NCBI RefSeq assembly: GCF_002775205.1
Contig: NC_036454.1
Location: 1,747,382 to 1,811,381, forward strand
DNA: 64,000 nt
Origin: Xiphophorus maculatus
Taxonomy: Eukaryota > Chordata > Actinopteri > Cyprinodontiformes > Poeciliidae
Direction of reading: 5' to 3'
How positions within the stretch are numbered: position 1 is the stretch's first letter; each line of letters begins with the position of its first letter. Below the pieces are notes generated by a model. That model was not told where the DNA came from and did not search any database. It saw only the letters and a list, made by a program, of their open reading frames with translations. Position numbers and translations under genes: made by a program. Positions 13,174 to 31,225 of the stretch are shown here, piece after piece.

Positions 13174-13542
13174 TTTTAAATATATGTTTAATTTGTTCTT
13201 TGTAGTGAGGTTCCACCAGCAGCCATCTTGAATGTTTTTCATTTTTTGTTTTAATAAACTGTTTTAATCATTTTTCTCTTTACTTTTTTCCCTTCAGAGA
13301 CCTCCTCTACTGCACCCAGAAGACAACCAAAAAAACCATGGTCAAGTGCTGAGGTTTCTGCTGTTATGAGGCATTTTAAAGCTCACATAGGTAAAGGAAA
13401 ACTTGCCACTAAAAATGAGTGCAAACACTGCAAGTTGGTGGAAGGTCCTGTGCTGGCTCAAAGAACAGCACAAAATATCAGGGACTTTGTGAGAAACCGT
13501 GGAATAACTGCTATGAGGCAGGCACAAAAGAAAAGGCTCTAG
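5379..13542 (+). CDS. KMT5A-like SET-domain protein with repeated linker exons
   Basis: Thirteen exons splice in phase to 468 residues: 5379..5484, 5575..5737, 5833..6025, 6300..6359, 6509..6592, 6903..6974, 7144..7233, 7843..7914, 8084..8173, 8785..8856, 9026..9115, 9725..9796 and 13300..13542. Residues 1-154 are a SET domain of the KMT5A (SETD8, H4K20 methyltransferase) type: [40 protein letters not shown], then [10 protein letters not shown]. The usual NHS of the catalytic pocket reads NDD, so activity is uncertain. Residues about 155-388 are low-complexity linker from alternating 72-nt and 84/90-nt exons in tandem. The last 80 residues hold [18 protein letters not shown], a CxxC pair and [11 protein letters not shown] recall this tail at the end of multi-copy fish tyrosine-recombinase-like proteins, but cannot verify it here. 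The donor of the 60-nt exon (gtttca) is weak. AATAAA lies at 13959. Confidence 0.75.
6903..9900 (+). repeat. Tandem array of ~940-bp units, each with two in-frame exons
   Basis: Units start near 6903, 7843, 8785 and 9725 (spacing 940, 942, 940); the last copy is cut short near 9900. Each full unit holds a 72-nt exon ([12 protein letters not shown] type, ending AGNTEQ) and a 90-nt exon ([17 protein letters not shown]). Both are phase 0, so any copy number keeps the frame. Introns are nearly identical between units, showing recent duplication. An older diverged 84-nt copy lies at 6509. Confidence 0.93.
10083..10155. repeat. (TA)n microsatellite
   Basis: Near-perfect AT dinucleotide run with one TATGTATA interruption, about 220 bases left of the Tc1 element. 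Confidence 0.95.
10771..11118 (+). pseudogene. Tc1-type transposase, N-terminal fragment
   Basis: The ATG at 10771 starts [17 protein letters not shown], a normal Tc1-transposase beginning. The paired helix-turn-helix region and the GRPR hinge (SGRPRKIS) are present. The frame is lost around residue 90-115 and the C-terminal third lies beyond the L1 insertion at 12325-12826. It would have bound the Tc1 ends; it cannot now make a full enzyme. Confidence 0.88.
11239..12312 (+). mobile_element. Internally deleted L1-like LINE
   Basis: Flanked by a perfect 12-bp target duplication, GAAACAAAGATT, at 11227-11238 and 12313-12324. The 5' UTR leads to an ORF1-like start at 11341 ([15 protein letters not shown]) with a coiled-coil region ([20 protein letters not shown]). 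Around 11650 the sequence jumps to the end of an ORF2-like region ([20 protein letters not shown] in another frame). It ends in a 3' UTR and an A-rich tail (aataaagataaaataaaaaaaa). Only about 1.07 kb remains of an element that is normally several kb, so the endonuclease and reverse transcriptase are gone. Confidence 0.85.
13097..13163. repeat. (TA)n microsatellite beside the Tc1 right end
   Basis: TA run directly outside the Tc1 element; the TA target of Tc1 probably lay in or seeded this tract. Confidence 0.93.
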
Positions 13543-13958
13543 ATTTTATGTGAAGTAATCATTTGTTCAAAAGTGTTCCATTTTGTTCATGCTACTAAAA
13601 CATTTTTTTTTGTTGCCTATCAAACAATATTATCTGTAAAGTCCCGTGACTTAGAGGCTGTTTAAATGTATTTGTGTTGATAGGCAGAAAAGCGTTTTTC
13701 TAATGGTGAGGCATTTTTCTGTTGTCCAGCATAAAAATTATTCGAAAAGGTGGCAGAATTTTAATTTAACATTCTTTTACTTATTTATTTATATTCAGAA
13801 TATTTGGCAACAGTCTGCACCCTAAAACCCTTATTTTACTTTTGTGTATGTTTTGTTGAGGCACTTAAATTAGATTGTTTTTCTTTTGGTAATTTCAATT
13901 TGAGGCTTACTTTTATTTTTTAAAGAAAAATAATTGAATTATTTGGTCATATTTACCT

Positions 13959-13964
13959 AATAAA
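13959..13964 (+). terminator. Polyadenylation signal of the SET-domain gene
   Basis: AATAAA 417 bases after the stop codon at 13542 and 313 bases before the right inverted repeat, so the transcript would end inside the block. Confidence 0.6.
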
Positions 13965-14276
13965 ATATGTTCTGTTAATGCTTTGTGCTGTCACGTTGTG
14001 TATTTATGCTAATCAGCAGGTTTTTAAATATGACGTAGTTGTCCCTTTAAAGTTCTCACAATACTTTGTTTTGTTCTCATAAACCACATTTGCTGATGTC
14101 CATACAAGCCACCATGTTGTCAGGCTGCTGAAAGAAAGGCTGTGTAGCTGCTATCTGAAACCTAAAGGGAGCTAAATTTTTTTCAGATTTTTTGCAGTGT
14201 TTTAAGCCACCTCCCATTGCTCTAGCTACTTGGGAAAGGGTAGTCCAGCTAAACCACCGTCGGGCCTGTTTGGCGA

Positions 14277-14302
14277 AAAAGGCAGGCTATACCTTATATA
14301 CC
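14277..14302 (-). repeat. Right terminal inverted repeat of SET-gene block
   Basis: Reverse complement begins GGTATATAAGG and continues to TAGCCTGCCTTTT, pairing with 3657-3682. A TG run starts 8 bases outside it. Confidence 0.75.
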
Positions 14303-15266
14303 TGTATAGGTGTGTGTGTGTGTGTGTGTGTGTTCAGTAGCACCAGATTAAATGATCTGGATCCTCTGATTAATGATGAATCAGCATCAGATCTGCAGCC
14401 TGCAGCGGTTCCTGCGACCGAGCCGCACCAAAGCAGCCGCCGCCTTGATGGAGCCGCTGACGGCTGGGAGCAGGAAGCCTCTGAAGCTGCTGACACACCC
14501 ACACCCCCCCACACCCCCCCCCCACACACACACACACACACACAGGGACAGTTGACCTGTCCAATCACAACATGCCGACCTTTCAACCTGAATGAAAGCA
14601 TCACTAAAATGTTTTTATCATTAAAAAATATATATATTTTGGTTTTAAAAACCAAAATCTAAATAATTTTTGTCCTCAGTAGAAACGTTTTGTGGTTCCT
14701 GAAACTGGATTCTGTATGTCATAATGTTCATCAGGTCACCCCGAGTTCGGTGAGTGCTTTAAGACAAACCGGACCGGACTGAACCGGACCGGACCGAACT
14801 GGTACAGCTGCAGCAGATTGCAGCCTGATTGCAACTCTGTCGTGAATCGGTCCTTTCCTGTTTTTACTATTTCTAGTATAAATGAAAATGTTCATTCTAA
14901 TTTTGTTTTTAAATTTTTACTTCTCTGTGAATCTGTGATCTGCTCCTCTAGCTTCACCCTGCTGCTGTGCCTGATGTCCCTCTGCTGGACAGAGAGGACA
15001 TTTCTGTGGTGAAGACTGAACCCCGGCGAGACGCGTTCGTCTCAGAGACGACAGGAGACACGAGGCGTGTTGAAGCGTCCTGTTATTTTTGCACAAACAC
15101 AGAACAACATGAGGAACCAGCAGCGACTGCAGCTGAAGCCACTGAGGCGTCTTTAAAGTATTCACACCCTGCAGGTTGTCCTCCAGCTGGAACCGAGCCG
15201 GCCTGTCTCTGGACAGGAAGTGGGAAGACGTGTCTTTGGGAGACGCCACGGCGGGACGCGAGCGTC
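14303..15266. other. Stretch between SET-gene block and slc18a1 stop
   Basis: Contains TG and CA runs (14310-14333, 14523-14543) and a C-rich CACACCCCCC tract. It probably includes the 3' UTR of slc18a1 (minus strand), though I see no canonical AATAAA. Open frames here resemble nothing I recognise. Confidence 0.5.
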
Positions 15267-23451
<8,185 letters not shown>

Positions 23452-23453
23452 GC

Positions 23454-23458
<5 letters not shown>

Positions 23459-23529
<71 letters not shown>
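23459..23529. repeat. (CA)n microsatellite at the slc18a1 first coding exon
   Basis: About 35 CA units (TG on the gene strand) that end two or three bases before the acceptor AG of the exon holding the slc18a1 start codon. Confidence 0.97.
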
Positions 23530-23530
<1 letters not shown>

Positions 23531-25059
23531 AGAACCAACACAGAAATGTCAAAAACTGTCACTGCGGAGGATAGCAATGATTAAAATGACAATAACACAC
23601 TGTTTGTGTTTTTTCAGTGTAATTAGACGCATTTCTTGTTTTTCACCAGTTTTTCTGTCAGATTATAATTTGATGAAAGTTAATTTCTGTTTTATTTCCA
23701 TTCATGCTCCCTTCATATCGTTTGTACTGCTCCTGCATATCACATCTGATCTTTAATAAACTCCAAGCCAGGCTGTTATCATGCAGGATCCAGGTATTAG
23801 TCTGATCCCGCCGTCTGCAACTGCTCCGCCTGGTGTCTGACCTGACACTCTGGACGGTCAGCAGCTTTGGTCTTTAGTGATAATTTCTCACTCAATGCCT
23901 CTGACGTCCTGTGATCACCCTCCTCTCCCTCCTGCTCTCCCTCCGTGTTTGATTGTCAGGTTTGAATTTTCTCCAAAGTTAAAGTTTTTTTCCGTGACAA
24001 TGTTCCAGGATCAGATTGGATATTTACAGATTTCAACTCACCATCAGGCTAAAAATGTTCAGAGAAAACATTAAAACATTAATCTGATTTCAAAGAAAAA
24101 GAATAAAACCACCTTTAAATCATGTACGCCCCATTATTCCTGCACATCCGTCAGTGTTTGGTAGTTTCTATCGTAGTTAAAGTGAATTTAACTCAACCAG
24201 GTTTCTGGCTAAACTCCTCTGGATCATAACGAGACGGATGAAGAAACTATTTAAAAGCTGATAAAAGCAGTAATTAAATGTCTTTGGTTGTAAAACAGTG
24301 AGGGTAAAACTAAATTCTAACATTATGAATTTATTCCCAGAAATGAACTCTCATAACGTCAGCAGCAGGTTCGTTAAGTTTTGGGTCTGCTGATTGTTTC
24401 AGATGCTGTTTCCTGCCTCCGTAACGTAATTATCCCACATCCACATGCCGCCTTCTCCTCTTATCGTCCTCCATCTCATTTCCCATCTCTACCTCTGCTC
24501 TCCTGTTTCCACAATAAAATTTATCTAAAATTTCATTTTTCTTTTCAGTATTTTGTCGGATGCAAGAGGAAAGGACACAGCAGATTGCCAGAGTTTTAGG
24601 AAATTAAGGATTTTCCAGAAACTAAACTTCACAGAAACCTTTTCTTTAAACAGACAAATGATTGATTCAGAATTAACACCAGCAGATGATTTTAAAATAA
24701 AAAATAAATTAGAAAAATGGAACTAAAGTAGAAAATCCAAATAAAATAAAAAGTAAACTAATAAACTTAAAATGGAAAAGAAAGCATTTTTAAATCAATT
24801 TTTTTAATAAACATTAAAATTTAAAGTAAAAATTGTTAAAAAGCCTGAAATAAAATAACCAAGAAAAAATTTAAATCCACTAAATATAAAAAAATTGTCA
24901 AAATGAAACCTTAAAATTTGATGATTTTTAAAAAGAAAGATCAGAATAAAATCCTATTCATTACCATAATGCAAACATGTTCCACAGTCTGTTAACGCTT
25001 CATTGACAGATCAGATTTAAGGTAAAAACCGTGAGTCAGAAGCAAACAGGTGGTCCTAC

Positions 25060-25115
25060 CTGAAGCTGAGATGCTCTTTTATTCTCCGTCCAGCAGATGA
25101 ACGTCCGGCTATAAA
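25060..25115 (-). promoter_or_regulatory. slc18a1: Probable slc18a1 first (non-coding) exon and promoter
   Basis: On the minus strand a donor CTTCAG|gtaggac ends at 25060. Upstream are aataaaag (25076-25083) and a TTTATAG box near 25108. This would place a short 5' UTR exon about 1.6 kb upstream of the coding start. Confidence 0.45.
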
Positions 25116-25394
25116 CCCCCCAGAAAGGAGGGGCTGGGAGTGGGGGTGGGGGAGGAGGAGATGAGGTGGATGTTTCCTCTTTTTCATTCTAATCGGGATA
25201 ATCTCAGCCATCATGAAGACAGTCTCAAAATCTGGACTCTCCACATTCTTGTTTTCATAATTTATAGGGACTTTTTCAGCCGTTGTGAGGATTCTGTGAA
25301 TTACGGGGACATTCAGGAGGTTTAACACATCTGAGTCCATTTCAGGTTCAGATCAGAACCATGTTTGGCTCAGACGTGTGTCAGTGTTGTTGGT

Positions 25395-25672
25395 GAGTGT
25401 GTGTGTGTGAGAGAGAGAGAGAGGGGGTGAGTGTGTGTGTGTGAGAGAGAGAGAGGGGGTGAGTGTGTGTGTGTGAGAGAGAGAGAGGGGGTGAGTGTGT
25501 GTGTGTGAGAGAGAGAGAGGGGGTGAGTGTGTGTGTGTGTATCTGTGTAAGAGAGAGCGACGGTGTGTGTGTGTGTGTGTATCTGTGTAAGAGAGAGTGA
25601 CGGTGTGTGTGTGTGTGTGTGTGTGTATCTGTGTAAGAGAGAGCGACGGGGTGTGTGTGTGTGTGTGTGTGT
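25395..25672. repeat. TG/AG compound minisatellite
   Basis: Four near-identical ~34-bp units of gtgagtgtgtgtgtgtgagagagagagaggggg type, followed by three units ending atctgtgtaagagagagcgacg. These are higher-order repeats of simple TG and GA runs. Confidence 0.93.
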
Positions 25673-26159
25673 GCTTGTAATTGCGAACGTCTGCTCTTCT
25701 CTTATTGAAGTCCTGGAACAACCTGCAGGCTTCAGATCTTATCTCCGGCTCCCTTCTCAACACGCTGCCGCTCTGCTTACACGGCAGCAGGACACGCTTC
25801 ATGTATGTCATGTTGGCACACGATCCACATACAAGCAGAGATGAAACAGATGCAGCAGAAGGTTAAAGGTCAGATGCGATTTAGATGGCGAGTATGTCTC
25901 TGTTTTAACGTCAGCACTGATCAGTTTCCAAATCGTCCACCACCGCTCAACCTTCTGGCAGCAGCTCAGTTTAGGTCAGCAGTGCAGGGCTAGAGATAAT
26001 GTCAGGAGGCCCCAGAGCACCGGGGGCCCTCAGGGGGCCACCGGGGCCCCAGCAACCAGACAGCAGGGCAGTGAGGAGCCTCCAGCTATGTTAGCCTGAC
26101 AGAGAAGCTGTTCTGCACTGGTGATAATGACCAGACCAGAAGAGGACCGGCTGAAGTTC

Positions 26160-26203
26160 TTCATCTGCTGTGATCTATTGATGTATTGATCACAGCAGAT
26201 GAA
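26160..26203. repeat. Perfect 16-bp stem hairpin
   Basis: TTCATCTGCTGTGATC at 26160-26175 and its exact reverse complement at 26188-26203, with a 12-base loop. Confidence 0.95.
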
Positions 26204-26983
26204 CCTGCACTTCCTCCACTTGGTTTGCGATCATGAACAGTTCCTGCCGACAGAGGCATGTCTTTTATCCGTTTGATTATCTTGTCTTTGTTCGGAAGAT
26301 CATCAAAAAGTTCATTGGCTACATGAAGCATGAACGTTTTAGCATACTCGCCATCTGTGAATGGTTTTCCGTTCCTCACTATTGCTAAGGATCCAGCAAA
26401 GCTAGTGGAATTATAGTCGCCTTGTCGGGTCCATACGCGGAGTGGCTGCTGGCTAGCTTGCACGCTGCTCAGTAGCTCTTGGCACGCTTTCTTTCTACTG
26501 TCTCCCGCCGGGTATTTTGACGCAAAGGTAGCATGGCGTGTGTCAAAATGCCGCTTTACATTCGGCCGTTTCATCGACGCAATTTTGTCATTGCAAATTA
26601 GACACACCGCAGAACCTGCTCTCTCCACAAAGGCAAATTCTTCGGTCCATTCGTCCTGAAATGTACGATACTCCTCGTCTTTTTTTCTTTTCGCCATCTT
26701 CTTCGTCGAAGGGTTAGCTTTGAGCTAATGCCCGAGCAGACTGATTCAAAAGGGGGCATTTACCTGTTTACCCAGCAACAGCCAACGTAGGCTATTATCA
26801 TCCAATTAAAATAATGGACTGCTCCTGCAGCCAATAGCAAGCCTGAACAGGACATGAGCGGTGGAAAATCCAAATCCAAGTTTTAATCCATCCAAATTAA
26901 ATATTTTATGTTTTATCTGTGAACCAGATGCAATCATCAAAAGAGCCACACCTGGCTCGCGAGCCATACGTTCCCGACCTGTC
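26160..26983 (-). mobile_element. hAT (Charlie/GTF2IRD2-like) transposon fragment
   Basis: An open frame from 26697 down to about 26235 matches the N-terminus of hAT transposases related to ZBED5, FAM200 and GTF2IRD2: EEYRTFQDEWTEEFAFV, a BED-type finger (CLICN, then HFDTRH), KTFMLHVANELFDDLP and MPLSAGTVHDR. A CAG-initiated end lies at about 26983 (reverse complement CAGGTCGGGAACG, then TGGCTCGCGAGCCA). After VHDR the frame shifts (AANQVEEVQ continues in another frame) and the element stops at a hairpin at 26160-26203. The catalytic DDE part is missing. Confidence 0.8.
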
Positions 26984-27189
26984 ATAGACGTTTCTCAGTG
27001 ACTATGTTTGATTTGACAAAATTAACATCTGTTAATTAAATTTCAAAATAAGAGCATCAACATCAATCACTGTTTTAATAAGTTATTGTAGAGATTTTTC
27101 AGAGATATTTATAAATAGTGAAGGCTAAATATTGACAATTTGCGAGTTTCATTTGTTTAATGAAATTAACTAAATATACAAAATGTACT

Positions 27190-27780
27190 CAATCAATCAT
27201 CAATCAAATTTTATTTGCACATTTCAGCAACAAGGCATTTCAAAGTGCTTTACATCATAAAAACACAAAAACACAAAGTCATGCAACACAGAATCAACAA
27301 TAAAACATCACATTAAGTTCCATCAATTTGTAATTGATTACATTTCAAATACAATCCTAAACAGGTGGGTTTTTAGTCCAGATTTAAAGGAAGTCAGTGT
27401 TTCAGCTGTTTTACAGTTTTCTGGAAGTTTGTTCCAAATTTGTGGTGCATAGATGCTGAAAGCTGCTTCTCCTCGTTTGGTTCTGGGGATGCAGAGCAGA
27501 ACCAGAACCAGAACCTGAGAGGTCTGGAAGGTTGATACAACAACAGCAGATCTTTAATGTATTGTGGTGCTAAGCCGTTCAGTGATTTATAAACTAACAA
27601 CAGGATTTTAAAGTCTATTCTTTGAGCTACAGGGAGCCAGTGGAGGGACTTTAAAACTGGTGTTATGTGCTCTATCTTCCTGGTTCTAGTCAGAACGCCA
27701 GCAGCAGCATTCTGGACCGTTGGTTTGTCAGTCAGACCTGTGAAGACGCTGCTGCAGGAATCAAAGCCTGGAAAATGAAA
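27190..27780 (-). mobile_element. L2-like LINE 3' end
   Basis: The minus-strand frame at 27600-27510 reads LVYKSLNGLAPQYIKDLL, a motif of the reverse-transcriptase C-terminus of fish L2-type LINEs. The 3' end is marked by CAATCAATCATCAATCAA at 27190. The rest is degenerate. Confidence 0.75.
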
Positions 27781-28595
27781 CGCCTGGATGCTAAAATATG
27801 GTCAGCCATCACACTGCAGGAGATGGCTTGCAGTAAGGTTCAGTAAATGATAAATGGGCGTGTGTGTGTGTGTCTGTGTGTGTGTGTGTGTGTGTCAGTG
27901 TTACAATGTTGTTGTTTTAACAAGATTAGCTCACAAGCTAACATTACTTCAGGCTTTCATCAGGTCAAAGGTCAAAGGAGGTTGGGAGAAGTAGAGCCTT
28001 GGTTTCATTCTTTCATCTCTAAGTCCAGACGGACGGATGGATGTCAGATTTTCTCTCTGATCCTGTTCTTTCATGAAACGTTTTCCAGTTTTTTGAGCTA
28101 ATTTAAATCAGTTTGTGTCTAATCTGGAGATTAAAGCAGTTTCCTGTAATCCCATCTAAGCTCCGCTCCTTTCTTCTTCTTCTCTGCTGACAGAAACAAA
28201 CTTCCTCACTCCGTTAGAAGAGCTCCTGAGGTTTAAATCTGTTTTCATCATCGGTTAACTCAGCTTTAATCGCCCGCAAACAGCCGCACATCCGCCACCG
28301 GAGCGCCGCAGCTCCAGCCTGATGAGTCGCCATGGTGACCTCAGGACCACATGAAGGGAAAACCACACACGCCTTCAAACGCAGCAGCGCTACCTGCCCG
28401 GCTCCCCAGGTGTGTTTTAATCTCTCTGCGGTCTCTATGGTGTCGGGTTTCAAACGGCCGCCTCACCTGAGGCCTTCCAGGAAGGAAACGAAGGCGGCGC
28501 TGTCCCGCCGACTGATGCGGTCGAGCTTCAAACGCCACGCCAGACTTCTGAGGCTCTGCAGGCTCAGCGGAGACGGATCAGAGGCAGCACGGCGC

Positions 28596-28602
28596 TATAA
28601 AA
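28596..28602 (+). promoter_or_regulatory. TATA box of the Dickkopf-like gene
   Basis: TATAAAA, 112 bases before the start codon at 28708; transcription would begin around 28627. Confidence 0.6.
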
Positions 28603-28707
28603 CCCCACGGCTCCTGAAGGCAGCGCAGCACTCACCTGGCTGGCTGGGAGAAAGGAAGAGGAGAAGATCCTGAGGAAGAGGAGTGATTTCAGAGGAAGGG
28701 TGGATTG

Positions 28708-31114
28708 ATGGATCGCAGGATGTGGATCTATCGCAGCTTCCTGTGTGCTTCGCTGGTCTGTGGTTTGGCGCTGGACTCCAACACCATCCGGTCGTCCAAA
28801 GAGGCGGCGCTGCAGAACGCCGAGCAGCCGGTGAGGCTAAAGTTTCACACTCTGGAGACTCTTCCTCTCCTCTTCCTCTCCTCTTCCTCTCCTTTTGAAT
28901 CAAACTGAGGAGTTTCTGCTAACGCTAGCTGCCCAATAATCTGCTGTCAGTTTATCTTAATGTTCTCTGACTCCTCATTCCTGTTTTTTATCATTCAAGG
29001 TAAAAAATTATTAAAACTTCATCTAATGATGCTGAGAATCTCAGATAAAATACATCTGCAAACAAACAACAGAAACGTTCTTTTTCTCTTGTGGTTCTGC
29101 AGTCCAGACTCGTTTCCTCCTGTTGTAAGATTCGACGTTGAGACATTTTAAAATGATTCGGGTCAAATGTTCTCAAGATGCAAATAAAACAGAGAGAAAA
29201 TGGAGATGAATCAATTAATTTAAGGAAAACCCTGAGAGATTCATCCAGCTTTTATCTTGTGTTTTCATAGATTCAGGCATGAAAAGCTGCTAAACTCAAA
29301 GGATGAACCAGTTTCTGTTTGATTCAGGATCAAAGATCCAGTTTTAGACTGAAGGTTTAGTCATTAAGGCTCATTAGAGCAGGAGTGTCCAAACGTTCAA
29401 AATCAAAATCAATCAAATACAGAAATTAAAAGCAGATCTGAAGAACCAAGGTGAAATTTAGAGTATAAGTCAATGAGGATGTGTTTCCAGTTACTATGGC
29501 AACCAAAGGAAAGCAGAACGCTTGGAAAAGATGATCACTGTGTGTCGCATTCAGCATCTTTGTAAGTAGATTTTAATTTAAAAGTTGTAGTTTTGTCCTA
29601 ATTTATTTGATTTATTTTAATTTAGGTTTAATCTAATCCACTTTGAACAGTTGTGACCTGGAGAAAATCCCACAGATGAAACAGATTCATAGTCAGGAGA
29701 TTTTAGCTCCAACAACATTAGACGTCATTTTAAATGTTTATTTTTGAAGCTCTTATTTCCAACCAACGACCCAAAACATTAAAAACTCATTTTAACCTAA
29801 TTACTTTATTCAAGCCAGCTTTTGTTTGGGGTTTCTGTTTAGCTTTCCTAACTTAGCATGTCTCAGCTCAGGTTAGCTTAGCTGAATATATCTTAGCTTC
29901 ATCTACTTTCAGTTTTTTTCCTTTTCCTAACTGAGCCTCATTTAACTTAGCTTGTTAGCTCAGTGTTTCGTACTTCACATTGTCTAGCTTTGTTTAGTTT
30001 AATTAGTTAGCAACGCTGCTTTGCTAAGCTAAGCTTAGTTTATTTAAGTTTGAATTGTGTTCCTAGTTTACCTTTTCTAGTTAACCTGCTTTAGGTTAGC
30101 CTAGTTAGCTCAGTTTAGCCTGTTTGCTCTTCATGACTTGATTTATTTGTCTGTATTTAGAATATCTTAGTTTTTCTAACTTTGATTTTTAAAATTGGTT
30201 AACATAATCTTACCTATTTTTCCAAGATTAGCTAAATTCTGTTGTTTCAGTTAGCTACCTGTAATTAGCCCAGTTAGCCCAGTGTTTATCCTACCTTTGC
30301 ATTATAGATCTTTATTTATTTTTGGTCTGTTTAGCTTTACTCTCCCCCACTGCCATTCTAGTTTAGCACATTTTTTATCTTAATTTAGGTTAGCTCATAT
30401 TATTTTTGCTTCTATTAGCTCATTTTAGCCTAGCTTAGCTTAGTAGATGCTACTTTTTCTCATGTTAACAGATTTTCTGTCCAGATAAAAAAGAATTTAC
30501 TTATTTTTAGCAGCTAATCGGTTGATTTAAATTCAAAGCGGACTGTTAATCAGTGACCTGAGCGAGCAGAAGCCGTATGTTTCCGTCATCAGTCGATATG
30601 CTGACGATGCGCTTCTGTTCTCCAGAGGGGAGGCTGCAGTAACAGAGCTCAGAGGAGACACTCCAACACCGACCGACAGCTGGACCGACACCAAGTCAAA
30701 GACAGAATCACAGACAGCTTCAACAGAACCAAAGGTGAGTGGCTGGATTCCGACTCCCAGCATGCCCTGTGGCTCCGCTCTGACACCTAGCATGTTTTAA
30801 CTCCAGAGATATCGAGCTGCGTCCGATCCGGGGACTGTGCCGCCGGCCTCTGCTGCGTCCGGTACCTGACCTGGAAGCGGTGCCAGAAGATCCCGCTGGA
30901 GGGCGAGGCCTGCCAGCTGTGGGGCGCCACCAAGCGCCACCGCAACCTGGGCCGCTGCAACTGCGCCGCCGGGCTGGCGTGCGCCGCGGCAGGCGGCGCA
31001 GATCAGGCCAGCAGCAAGCGGCAGGGAGTCTGCATGGTCCGGTCCGGACCGGCCCAGAGGAAGACCAGGCACTCCGGCCGGAAGAAGAAGAGGACGGCGG
31101 AGCGAAGCTGCTGA
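28708..31114 (+). CDS. Secreted Dickkopf-like protein with one cysteine-rich domain
   Basis: Three exons (28708..28830, 30626..30734, 30807..31114) splice in phase to 179 residues. Residues 1-22 look like a signal peptide (MWIYRSFLCASLVCGLAL), followed by LDSNTIRSS, which recalls the LNSN start of mature DKK1. Residues about 80-150 reproduce the second Dickkopf domain (colipase fold), with spacing C-5-C-4-CC-8-C-9-C, then CxC, then C: CVRSGDCAAGLCC, KIPLEGEAC, GRCNCAAGLAC. The tail is basic (RKTRHSGRKKKR). Known DKKs bind LRP5/6 through this domain and block Wnt signalling; the same role here is inference. The first cysteine domain of DKK1/2/4 is absent, and nothing like it was seen in the 1.8-kb intron. 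Exon 2 is supported only by splice sites and phase. Confidence 0.75.
29860..30450. repeat. TTAGCT-rich region in Dickkopf-like intron 1
   Basis: Dozens of TTAGC/AGCTTAG/GTTAGCT words over 600 bases without strict periodicity. It looks like an old, diverged simple repeat. Confidence 0.5.
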
Positions 31115-31219
31115 AGGAACTGAGCCAGGGATGGGGTCCAAACTGGCCTGGGGGCCGTGACCGGGCCCTCCATTCAACCTTATGGACACGTTCTTCTTCT
31201 CCCCTTTAGGGAAAACCCA

Positions 31220-31225
31220 ATAAAC
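31220..31225 (+). terminator. Polyadenylation signal of Dickkopf-like gene
   Basis: AATAAA 106 bases after the stop codon, giving a short 3' UTR. Confidence 0.8.

Larger units (their letters stand above)
3657..14302 (+). mobile_element. Inverted-repeat-bounded 10.6-kb block carrying a SET-domain gene
   Basis: Positions 3657-3682 and 14277-14302 are inverted copies of one 26-bp sequence with two mismatches; the core TAGCCTGCCTTTT is identical. Both ends abut TG-repeat DNA. Between them lies a single plus-strand transcription unit: 5' UTR exon near 4167, coding exons 5379-13542 and polyadenylation signal AATAAA at 13959. A Tc1 element is inserted in its last intron. No transposase belonging to the block itself was found, so it looks like a non-autonomous cargo-bearing element. 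The TG flanks prevent a clear target duplication being seen. Mobility is inferred, not shown. Confidence 0.55.

Noticed and set aside
14192-14662. 156-residue plus-strand frame with Pro/His-rich part
   Set aside because: Spans the inverted repeat, TG and CA runs; no splice support and no recognisable domain.
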